A DNA stretch of 6,830 nucleotides. It comes from Persebacter sp051009035 (GTDB lineage Bacteria; Pseudomonadota; Gammaproteobacteria; Tethybacterales; Persebacteraceae). Of the stretch, positions 1 to 5,349 are shown in pieces. The stretch spans positions 1 to 6,830 of the forward strand of contig JBPCWY010000228.1 of the NCBI GenBank assembly GCA_051009035.1, read 5' to 3'. Below the pieces are notes generated by a model. That model was not told the DNA's origin. It saw only the letters and a program-made list of their open reading frames with translations, and searched no databases. The position numbers and the translations under genes were made by a program. Position 1 is the first letter of the stretch; each line of letters begins with the position of its first letter.

Positions 1-33
1 CAAAAAAATTAAAGGCGCGATGCTATCATCCGC
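1..33 (-). terminator. Possible weak intrinsic terminator at the end of the minus-strand operon
   Basis: Read on the minus strand, bases 33 to 17 can form a hairpin: GATG pairs with CATC around an ATAG loop, extended by GC/GC past one bulged G. A T-rich tract (bases 13 to 2, TTTAATTTTTTT) begins 4 nt later. The stem lies inside the last codons of the 61-residue ORF, and the stop codon lies within the T tract. The stem is short and bulged and the T run is broken by AA, so this is only a candidate. The window ends here, so the downstream context is unknown. Confidence 0.3.
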
Positions 34-194
34 AGTTGGCGGTTTAATTCCGCGAGCAATTCGGGGACTTGGACGAGGTCCGGATTTTCGCGCCGCACTT
101 CGGCGATTAACGCGTTGCTTTGGTTAATCGCGTCCGCTACGCGGTTCATCGCCTGCGCAAGCTCGCGCATGTCTGACATTTGTTTTTCTTTCAT
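9..194 (-). CDS. Small helical protein of unknown function (61 aa)
   Basis: I do not recognise this protein. It has no cysteine, no membrane segment and no signal peptide. The sequence is hydrophilic, with Leu/Val/Ile/Met at helical spacing in two stretches (about residues 8-34 and 44-61). They are separated by a short linker, ENPDLVQVP, so a small helical hairpin or coiled-coil protein is likely by inference. It follows waaA by 27 nt on the same strand and may be the last operon gene. Three in-frame ATGs (194, 179 and 170) are possible starts. The first has only a G-rich stretch close by and no clear Shine-Dalgarno sequence, so residue 6 (MSDMREL) may be the real start. It resembles neither SlyX nor XseB on inspection. 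The coding call rests on the intact frame, its position in the operon and plausible helical composition. Confidence 0.6.
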   Translation of the reverse strand: MKEKQMSDMRELAQAMNRVADAINQSNALIAEVRRENPDLVQVPELLAELNRQLRMIASRL

Positions 195-207
195 CGCCCC
201 GCCCGTT

Positions 208-216
208 ATTATACCA
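208..216 (-). promoter_or_regulatory. Extended -10 promoter candidate for the small ORF
   Basis: On the minus strand the 27-bp gap after waaA contains TGGTATAAT, a perfect consensus -10 hexamer with the TGn extension. No good -35 is present (GTTTCC at 17 bp spacing, TTTCCG at 16 bp), but extended -10 promoters can work without one. Transcription would start about 9 nt before the first ATG of the 61-residue ORF, giving a very short leader. The same 9-mer with one change (TGGTATGAT) forms the trxA promoter in this window. Confidence 0.4.
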
Positions 217-221
217 AAAAT

Positions 222-1481
222 TTACGCCGCGGAAACGGGCGCGCCGTCCAATATTTCCGCCGCCAAACGGGCGTGCGTTTGCAATGCGCCGCCGTGCCGC
301 GCGCATAATTCTTTTGCCGCCCGCCGCTGGCGCAGGCGCGCCTCTTCGTCCGCGGCGAGCATGCGCAAACGGCGCACCGCGTCTTCGGCGTTTTCGGCTT
401 GTTGCAGGGCGGATATGCGGACGGCATCGGCGACTAATGCGCGGTAGTTTTCCGCGTGCGGTCCGATAACCGCGGCGACTCCGGACGCCATCGCTTCTAT
501 TGGATTTTGCCCGCCAAACGGTAAAAAACTGCCGCAAACCGCCGCCGCATCGCTGCACGCGTAAAAAGCGTCCATTTCGCCCAAAGTATCCGCCAAATAC
601 GCCCCCGTTTGCGCCGGGGCGGGAATATCGCCGCGCGAACGCCGTCCGAAAGATAATCCGCGCGCGGCAAGCAACGCCGCGACTTCGTCCCCCCGCTCCG
701 GATGGCGGGGGGCGAAAATGCAAAAAAAGCGGCGCAAAAAATCTTCGTCCATGGCGCGCAGGAGAATTTCTTCTTCGCCGCGGCGGCTGCCCGCAACGAG
801 GACGGCGGTTTTGCCTTCGGGCCAATGCCGCCGCCATTCCGCCCCGCGCCGCGATTGTTCGGCGCATACCGGGCGGTCAAATTTTAAATTGCCGGCGGCG
901 ATTGTGCGGGGCGCGCCAAAAAACGCCAGCCGCCGCGCATCGGCGCGGGTTTGCGCCGCGGCGATGTTAAATGCGCCCGCCATTTCGCGGAACAACGGCG
1001 CAACCCGCGCATAACGGCGCGCCGCCTTGCGCCCCAAGCGGGCGTTGGCGAGAAACAAAACAGCGCCGGCGTTTTTTGCCGCGGCAAGCAGGTTTGGCCA
1101 GTATTCTTTTTCCATTATCACCGCCATTTGCGGGCGGACGCGCCGCATAAAACGCCGCGCCGCGCCGGGAAAATCCAGCGGCAACGCGCAAATATAGGCG
1201 TATTCGCCGTGCCGCCGCCGCAGCCATTCGCCGCCCGCCGCCGTCGTGTGGGTTAGGACGAGTTGGCAGCCGCGGCGGCGTAAAATTTCCACCAATTCGC
1301 CCGCCGCCGCCGCTTCGCCGACCGAAACGGCGTGCAACCAAACGACCGGCGAGGCGCTTGGCGGCGGCGCGACAAAGCCGAAACATTGCCGGTTTAAGCG
1401 GCGTTTTTTGGCGGCGTATATTAAAATGAAAGGGGATGCCGCGTATAACGCCAGCGTGTAAAGCAGGCGGGCGGGCGGCAT
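222..1481 (-). CDS. waaA: 3-deoxy-D-manno-octulosonic acid (Kdo) transferase WaaA/KdtA
   Basis: WaaA transfers Kdo from CMP-Kdo to lipid A precursor at the cytoplasmic face of the inner membrane, the first step of LPS core assembly. At 419 residues it matches the usual length (about 425 in E. coli). An N-terminal hydrophobic anchor spans about residues 5-24, followed by the KKRR basic stop. The acceptor-domain motif WLHAVSVGE carries the catalytic Glu56. Further family blocks are LPLDFPGAARRF (100-111), VIMEKEYWPN (121-130), LANARLG (144-150), GNLKFD (197-202), the GT-B C-domain APRHPER (257-263), ADTLGEM (297-303) and GGQNPIEA followed by GPHAENY (323-346). Two blocks deviate from the common form: EKEYWP instead of ETE(L/V)WP, and GSRRGEEE where STHxGEE or STRxGEE is usual. 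The ATG overlaps the stop of the upstream WaaC-like gene as TAATG, so translational coupling is likely. Confidence 0.95.
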   Translation of the reverse strand: MPPARLLYTLALYAASPFILIYAAKKRRLNRQCFGFVAPPPSASPVVWLHAVSVGEAAAAGELVEILRRRGCQLVLTHTTAAGGEWLRRRHGEYAYICALPLDFPGAARRFMRRVRPQMAVIMEKEYWPNLLAAAKNAGAVLFLANARLGRKAARRYARVAPLFREMAGAFNIAAAQTRADARRLAFFGAPRTIAAGNLKFDRPVCAEQSRRGAEWRRHWPEGKTAVLVAGSRRGEEEILLRAMDEDFLRRFFCIFAPRHPERGDEVAALLAARGLSFGRRSRGDIPAPAQTGAYLADTLGEMDAFYACSDAAAVCGSFLPFGGQNPIEAMASGVAAVIGPHAENYRALVADAVRISALQQAENAEDAVRRLRMLAADEEARLRQRRAAKELCARHGGALQTHARLAAEILDGAPVSAA

Positions 1482-2488
1482 TAATTTTCGCGAATACGCA
1501 ACCCGCCCTCGGACGATGCGGAATCTGCGGACGGCGAATCCGGCGCGGATTTTGGGGCGGCGGGCGGATGCAAACGGCGCAAAACGCCGTCCAAAGATTC
1601 TTTGAGCGCCGCGGGTGAATCGGTTAAAACCGCGTTGGGCGGGAGCTGCGGTTTGCCGCCGATAAAAAACACGGGTTTACGCAACGCCGCGCCCAATCCG
1701 GCGGCGAGCCCGTTGCCGGCAACGCAAACGGCGGCGGCGGCGAGCGCCAGCAAATCCGGCGGCGAAATCGTTTCGGGCGGTGCGGGGGCGGGCGGTGCGC
1801 CGCATAACGGGAGATTTGCGCCGGTTAATATTTCGCCAAACGGCGCGGGGATTTTGCCGCCGAGCAGTATAAACGGCGCGGCGGGCGTCCATTCGGGACG
1901 CGGAAAATCTTTAAAATTCCACCCCGGTTGCGGACCGGGTTCGTAATTTAATGCGCGTCCGGCGAGGCGGCGGCACTGCTCCAATCGCGGGAGATTTGAC
2001 GGGACGGCGTAGCTGTCGTGGTAAAACAACGCCATTCCGGGTGCGGCGCCGGGTAAATTTTCCGCGGAAAATCCGGCGACTTTCACGGAATCGGCCAAGC
2101 GGGCGATGATGACGCTTCCGGCGTCCGCGTTTAAATCAATAATCATATCGTAGCGCGCGAGGCGCAATTCGTCCCGCAAACCGCGGTATTGTTCAAAATT
2201 TTCCGCCGCGCCCCGCGCCGCCCCGCGCGCCGCGGAAAGCAGCCCGCGCCAGCCGCCCGCGGCTTTTTGTTTCAGCGAATCCATGGATAAATCGGGCTTG
2301 GCGGACGGGGTTAAATCAAATCCGACAACCCGCCGCACGCAGGCGGAAAGCGAAACGGCGTCTTGATGCGCGACCGGGGCGGCAATATCTACTTGCGCTT
2401 CCTGCCGCCCCGCCAAATCGGCGGCAACGGCAAGCGCGGCGGGCGCGGCGTCTTCGGTTTTGCCGCCGATTATCAGATATTCGGGCAT
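1481..2488 (-). CDS. Divergent GT9 family protein, WaaC (heptosyltransferase I)-like, active-site residues not conserved
   Basis: Canonical WaaC adds the first heptose to Kdo of the LPS inner core. This 335-residue protein follows WaaC along most of its length: a start like VLIVKT (here YLIIGGKT), ARYDMIIDLNADAGSVIIARLAD (residues 111-133, compare NYDAVIDAQGL of E. coli), PGMALFYHDSY (150-160), then LEQCRRLAGRALNY (169-182) and a C-domain ending in ALRKPVFFIGG (268-278). The SMGD loop with the catalytic Asp13 is replaced by EDAAP. The DDKHW block with Lys192 is absent. The DTGLSH donor-binding motif reads GNGLAA (258-263), so Asp261 and His266 are both lost. The tail after residue 307 is Pro/Ser/Ala-rich and looks disordered. 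The start lies 1 nt after the ridA stop (TAAAATG). Adjacency to waaA supports an LPS link. It may be a pseudoenzyme or have a changed activity. The fold assignment is fairly secure, the function is not. Confidence 0.7.
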   Translation of the reverse strand: MPEYLIIGGKTEDAAPAALAVAADLAGRQEAQVDIAAPVAHQDAVSLSACVRRVVGFDLTPSAKPDLSMDSLKQKAAGGWRGLLSAARGAARGAAENFEQYRGLRDELRLARYDMIIDLNADAGSVIIARLADSVKVAGFSAENLPGAAPGMALFYHDSYAVPSNLPRLEQCRRLAGRALNYEPGPQPGWNFKDFPRPEWTPAAPFILLGGKIPAPFGEILTGANLPLCGAPPAPAPPETISPPDLLALAAAAVCVAGNGLAAGLGAALRKPVFFIGGKPQLPPNAVLTDSPAALKESLDGVLRRLHPPAAPKSAPDSPSADSASSEGGLRIREN

Positions 2489-2489
2489 T

Positions 2490-2879
2490 TTACGCCGCGC
2501 CGGTTTGCAGCACCGCCTCTACTTCCACCCGCGCGCCTTTTGGCAAAGCCGCAACGCCCAACGCCGCGCGGGCGGGAAACGGGCGGGAAAATAATTTTTC
2601 CATTTCCGCGTTGACTAATGCAAAATCGCCCAAATCGGTCAAATACACGGTTAATTTGACAATATCGTCCAAACCGCCGCCCGCCGCCTTGCACACGGCG
2701 GCAAGATTGGCAAACGCCCGCGCGACTTGCGCCGCCGCCCCGCCCGCGACAATTTCGCCGTTTTGCGGGCAAAGCGGGATTTGTCCGGAGATAAAAACGA
2801 GGTTTCCGGCGCGCGCGGCGTGGGAATACGCGCCGATGGCTTGCGGCGCATCGGGGGCGTTAATGGCGGTTTTGGGCAT
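2490..2879 (-). CDS. ridA: RidA family reactive intermediate (enamine/imine) deaminase
   Basis: RidA (YjgF/YER057c/UK114 family) hydrolyses reactive enamines and imines such as 2-aminoacrylate, released by PLP enzymes like threonine/serine dehydratase. It is a cytosolic trimer. At 129 residues it has the family length. Visible blocks in order are APQAIGAYSHA (10-21), NLVFISGQIP (26-35), the helix with NLAAVCKAAG (58-67), DIVKLTVYLTDLGDFALVN (72-90) and the signature FPARAALGVAALPKGARVEVEAV (101-123). Arg104 matches the catalytic Arg105 of E. coli RidA, and Glu121 matches the conserved Glu120. The usual Cys after PARS is Ala here, and the loop before FPAR is about two residues short. The start is well supported: GGAG lies 7 nt upstream of the ATG on the minus strand (bases 2887-2890). 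It is 16 nt downstream of the cysteine-cluster gene and 1 nt from the WaaC-like gene, so it is part of the operon. Confidence 0.95.
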   Translation of the reverse strand: MPKTAINAPDAPQAIGAYSHAARAGNLVFISGQIPLCPQNGEIVAGGAAAQVARAFANLAAVCKAAGGGLDDIVKLTVYLTDLGDFALVNAEMEKLFSRPFPARAALGVAALPKGARVEVEAVLQTGAA

Positions 2880-2895
2880 GATTTTTCTCCGTGGT

Positions 2896-3363
2896 TTATG
2901 TTTTGCGGGGCGGAAATTTACCCCGCCCTTTGGCGTAAGCCGCGACTAACGCGGGCAGTTTTTTCGCGGTATATTGCGGATAATCGGCGTCAATATCCCA
3001 CGGCATGACTTTGAGGCGGATGACTTTTTTGTCGCCGATGCTCTCCAGCTGGCGGCGGTCGTGCCACTCGCAGCGGTCGCCCGGATGCTCGCGGCAAATA
3101 TCGGGGCGGGCGTTGTATATGGAGCAGTTGCGGGTTTTTTGGTTGAGAAAAATGCACACCGGCGCGCCGAGTTTTTTGTCCGGCCGCTGGCGCATTTTGC
3201 GCACCCGGTTGTTTTCCTTTTCGGTAAATTGCTCGCGCGCGTCCTCGTATTCCAGCGCGAAATGGCGCGCCAAGCGGCGAATATCCTTCGGTTTCGCCTC
3301 AATGACGGGATAGCCGCAGCAATAGGCGGGGCATGTGTCGCAATCATAAAGTTTCATGGGCAT
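2896..3363 (-). CDS. YkgJ family cysteine cluster protein (putative metal-binding, PF03692 type)
   Basis: The 155-residue protein has the hallmark N-terminal CxxCxxxCC motif (Cys8, Cys11, Cys15, Cys16) followed by four further cysteines (70, 80, 90, 98). The blocks are APVCIFLNQKTRNCSIYNARPDICREHP and RCEW. This is the pattern of the YkgJ/CxxCxxCC family, thought to bind zinc or an iron-sulphur cluster; its biochemical role is not established. No signal peptide or membrane segment is visible, so it is probably cytosolic. The C-terminus (130-155) is basic. Two starts are possible, ATG at 3363 or 3357 (MKLYDCDTC); neither has a Shine-Dalgarno sequence, so the two extra residues are uncertain. 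It is the first gene of the minus-strand operon, divergent from trxA, with ridA 16 nt downstream. Family assignment is secure, function unknown. Confidence 0.9.
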   Translation of the reverse strand: MPMKLYDCDTCPAYCCGYPVIEAKPKDIRRLARHFALEYEDAREQFTEKENNRVRKMRQRPDKKLGAPVCIFLNQKTRNCSIYNARPDICREHPGDRCEWHDRRQLESIGDKKVIRLKVMPWDIDADYPQYTAKKLPALVAAYAKGRGKFPPRKT

Positions 3364-3364
3364 G

Positions 3365-3393
3365 TTGATTTTGGTAAAAAATTATGGTATGAT
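3365..3393 (+). promoter_or_regulatory. Sigma70-type promoter for trxA-rho
   Basis: TTGATT (3365-3370) is separated by exactly 17 bp from TATGAT (3388-3393), which also carries the extended element TG at 3385-3386. Four of six -35 bases and five of six -10 bases match the sigma70 consensus. The spacer is AT-rich in an otherwise GC-rich window. Transcription would begin near 3400, giving a leader of about 140 nt before the trxA ATG. This is the only good plus-strand promoter seen upstream of trxA. Confidence 0.7.
3381..3386 (-). promoter_or_regulatory. Possible -10 element for the divergent ykgJ-ridA-waa operon
   Basis: On the minus strand CATAAT matches the -10 consensus in five of six positions and lies 17 nt before the first ATG of the cysteine-cluster gene. 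No convincing -35 is present (CAAGAG at 17 bp spacing). If used, it gives a leader of only about 10 nt, which fits the absence of a Shine-Dalgarno sequence there. It lies inside the spacer of the trxA promoter. Confidence 0.25.
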
Positions 3394-3399
3394 TCCCGC

Positions 3400-3539
3400 G
3401 TTTCTCTTGCGCGAAACTTTCCCGGCGGCAAAAACCCGCGGCGGCAAAGCGGCGCATTCGGAAATATTCCGGCAATTTCGGGGCGGTTTTTTGCCGCCTC
3501 CGCCGTATATTACCACTTATTACCGTTTTTGGAAAAAAT
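3400..3539 (+). other. Long trxA leader with two potential hairpins
   Basis: No gene is supported in this stretch. The predicted untranslated leader contains a hairpin CGGAA/TTCCG with a 3-nt loop (3459-3471). A stronger one follows, GGCGG/CCGCC (3482-3486 with 3494-3498) around a T6G loop, extendable to 7 bp. The CCGCC arm could alternatively pair with GGCGG copies at 3424 or 3441, so mutually exclusive folds are possible. No T tract follows the second hairpin, so it is not an intrinsic terminator. No known riboswitch or tRNA pattern was recognised. Confidence 0.35.
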
Positions 3540-3872
3540 ATGAACGACTCAACAACTATTATTGACGCAACGGACGGCGATTTTGAGGCGCAAGTATTGC
3601 GCTCCCCGCTCCCCGTGCTGGTGGATTTCTGGGCGCCGTGGTGCGGTCCGTGCAAGGCGGCGGCGCCGTTGCTGGAAGAAATCGCCGCCGAATGCGCCGG
3701 CAAACTGCGCGTCGTCAAGATTAATGTGGACGACAACGCCAAAACGGCGCAAGAATACGGCGTCCGCGCCATACCCACTTTGCTTTTATTCAAGGACGGC
3801 GAACGCGCCGGGACAAAAATCGGCGCGGCGGGAAAAGCCGATTTGATGGAATTTATACAAAACCCGTCCTAA
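3540..3872 (+). CDS. trxA: Thioredoxin TrxA
   Basis: TrxA is the small cytosolic dithiol oxidoreductase that reduces protein disulphides (ribonucleotide reductase, PAPS reductase, peroxiredoxins) and is recharged by thioredoxin reductase. The 110-residue protein covers one complete thioredoxin fold. It has VDFWAPWCGPCK with redox cysteines Cys35 and Cys38, the buried Asp29, Lys60 in VVKINVDDN, the cis-proline Pro79 in RAIPTLLLFKDGE, and the closing GAAGKADLMEFI helix. Length and motifs match E. coli Trx1 (109 aa). The start is supported by GGA at 3531-3533, 6 nt before the ATG. It is followed 53 nt later by rho, the same order as in E. coli. Transcription probably starts near 3400. Confidence 0.97.
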   Translation: MNDSTTIIDATDGDFEAQVLRSPLPVLVDFWAPWCGPCKAAAPLLEEIAAECAGKLRVVKINVDDNAKTAQEYGVRAIPTLLLFKDGERAGTKIGAAGKADLMEFIQNPS

Positions 3873-3879
3873 TATTCCG

Positions 3880-3902
3880 CCTTTTCCAAGGTTTTATTTT
3901 TT
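3880..3902 (+). terminator. Short hairpin plus T tract in the trxA-rho gap (possible attenuator)
   Basis: CCTT (3880-3883) and AAGG (3888-3891) form a 4-bp stem around a TTCC loop, extendable by one G-U pair. TTTTATTTTTT follows immediately (3892-3902). The layout is that of an intrinsic terminator, but the stem is short and half A-T, so termination would be inefficient. It could lower rho expression relative to trxA. A chance arrangement in AT-rich intergenic DNA is also possible. Confidence 0.3.
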
Positions 3903-3925
3903 AATACGCGCGAGATTTTAATTTC

Positions 3926-5335
3926 ATGCCCCAACAAAAACAGCAGTTTTACCACCGCAAACGGTTTGTCAAAAAAGTGCCGGGCGAAATCGCCCGCATG
4001 GAAGCGGCGAACGCCGAAGAAGCGTCGCGGGAGCCCGACGAAGTCGCCGAAAACGCCAACGGCGCGGTCGTCAATTTGGACGAACTGCGGACGATGCATG
4101 TCGGCGAACTCGTGCGCATGGCGGGAGAATCGGGAGTCGCCAATCCCGCCCGCATGCGCAAACAAGAGTTGTTGTTTGCCATGCTCCAAGCGCGCGCCCG
4201 GCAGGGAGAGCGGATTTACGGGCAGGGAACGCTGGAAGTGATGGCGGACGGCTACGGATTTTTGCGTTTTGCCGACCAATCTTACGCCGCCGGACCGGGC
4301 GACATTTATGTCAGCCCGAACCAAATCCGCCGCCACGGCGTCGTCACCGGCGATTTGGTCGCCGGCAGTTTGCGCACGCCGCGCGACAACGAGCGGTATT
4401 TCGCCCTCGCCCGCCCCGAAGAAGTTAACGGCGTGCCGGTGGACGAAGTCGCGCAGGGCAAAATTTTATTTGAAAACTTAACCCCCCTGTTTCCGAACGA
4501 AATGCTGAATCTGGAACGCAACATGCGCGCCGAAGAAAATATTACCGGACGGATTATTGACATTATTTCGCCCATCGGAAAAGGGCAGCGCGGTTTGCTG
4601 GTGGCGTCCCCCAAAAGCGGCAAAACGGTAATGCTGCAAAACATCGCGCACGCCATAGAAGAAAATTACCCCGAAGTTTCGCTAATGGTGCTGCTGATTG
4701 ACGAGCGCCCCGAAGAAGTCACCGAAATGAAACGCTCGGTGCGCGGCGATGTCTTGTCGTCCACATTTGACGAAGCGGCGACGCGCCATGTGCAGGTGGC
4801 GGAAATGGTGATTGAACGCGCCCGCCGTTTGGTGGAAATGCGAAAAGATGTTGTCGTGCTGCTGGATTCCATCACCCGCTTGGCGCGCGCGTACAATACG
4901 GTGCAGCCGGTATCGGGACGCGTGTTGTCGGGCGGCGTAGACGCGCAGGCGTTGCAGCGTCCGAAACGTTTTTTTGGCGCGGCGCGCAACATTGAAGAAG
5001 GCGGCTCGCTGACTATTATCGCGACCGCGCTGATTGAAACCGGCTCCCGCATGGACGAAGTCATTTACGAAGAATTTAAAGGCACGGGCAACATGGAGAT
5101 TCATTTAAACCGCCGCCTCGCCGAAAAACGAATTTATCCTTCGGTGCAAATCGGCCCTTCGGGGACGCGGCGCGAAGAGCTTTTGCTGTCGCCGGAAGCG
5201 CTCAAAAACGCGTGGGTTTTGCGCAAGGCGCTGGCGCTGATGGACGATGACAAAGCGACCGAATTTTTGCTGGACCGCATGCGCGAGACGAAAACTAACA
5301 AACAATTTTTTGACGCCATGAAGCGGAGCGGATAA
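3926..5335 (+). CDS. rho: Transcription termination factor Rho, with a 48-residue N-terminal extension
   Basis: Rho is a hexameric RNA-dependent ATPase/helicase that terminates transcription of untranslated RNA. Domains in order: extension 1-48; N-terminal helix bundle 49-97, with ARMRKQELLFAML; cold-shock-like primary RNA site about 98-180, with DGYGFLR, DIYVSPNQIRR and ERYFAL; RecA-like ATPase 181-469. The P-loop is SPKSGKT (228-234), where E. coli has PPKAGKT. Walker B and neighbours are VVVLLDSITRLARAYN (309-324). The catalytic loop is LLIDERPEEVTEM (256-268). The Q-loop is SGRVLSGGVDA (330-340) and the R-loop ETGSRMDEVIYEEFKGTGN (371-389). E. coli Rho (419 aa) aligns from residue 49 on. 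The extension is basic first (HRKRFVKK), then rich in Glu/Ala. The ATG at 3926 has only a weak GAG 11 nt upstream; an in-frame ATG at 3998 would give a shorter protein. The GCS2-like gene follows after 14 nt. Confidence 0.98.
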   Translation: MPQQKQQFYHRKRFVKKVPGEIARMEAANAEEASREPDEVAENANGAVVNLDELRTMHVGELVRMAGESGVANPARMRKQELLFAMLQARARQGERIYGQGTLEVMADGYGFLRFADQSYAAGPGDIYVSPNQIRRHGVVTGDLVAGSLRTPRDNERYFALARPEEVNGVPVDEVAQGKILFENLTPLFPNEMLNLERNMRAEENITGRIIDIISPIGKGQRGLLVASPKSGKTVMLQNIAHAIEENYPEVSLMVLLIDERPEEVTEMKRSVRGDVLSSTFDEAATRHVQVAEMVIERARRLVEMRKDVVVLLDSITRLARAYNTVQPVSGRVLSGGVDAQALQRPKRFFGAARNIEEGGSLTIIATALIETGSRMDEVIYEEFKGTGNMEIHLNRRLAEKRIYPSVQIGPSGTRREELLLSPEALKNAWVLRKALALMDDDKATEFLLDRMRETKTNKQFFDAMKRSG

Positions 5336-5349
5336 CCCGTGTTTGGGGC

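Noticed and set aside
124..867. Open 247-codon minus-strand frame overlapping waaA and the small ORF
   Set aside because: It is extremely Arg/Ala/Gly-rich and lies in another frame of the clearly conserved waaA; stop codons are rare here because of GC content.
2195..2235. Short tandem GC repeat encoding ARGAARGAA in the WaaC-like gene
   Set aside because: Only two imperfect units inside a coding region; this is ordinary Ala/Arg-rich low complexity rather than a mobile or regulatory repeat.
1481..2488. Frameshift as the explanation for missing WaaC motifs
   Set aside because: Similarity to WaaC continues in one frame on both sides of each altered motif, so residue replacement fits better than a shifted frame.
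2974..3543. Plus-strand 189-codon frame opposite the YkgJ-type gene and running into trxA
   Set aside because: It is antisense to a gene with eight family-pattern cysteines, has no recognisable domain, and overlaps the trxA start.
3356..3565. Plus-strand 69-codon frame in the trxA leader
   Set aside because: It begins upstream of the likely transcription start, contains the hairpins, overlaps trxA out of frame and has no Shine-Dalgarno sequence or family resemblance.
3344..3793. Minus-strand 149-codon frame opposite trxA
   Set aside because: It is antisense to an unmistakable thioredoxin, with shadow-type composition.
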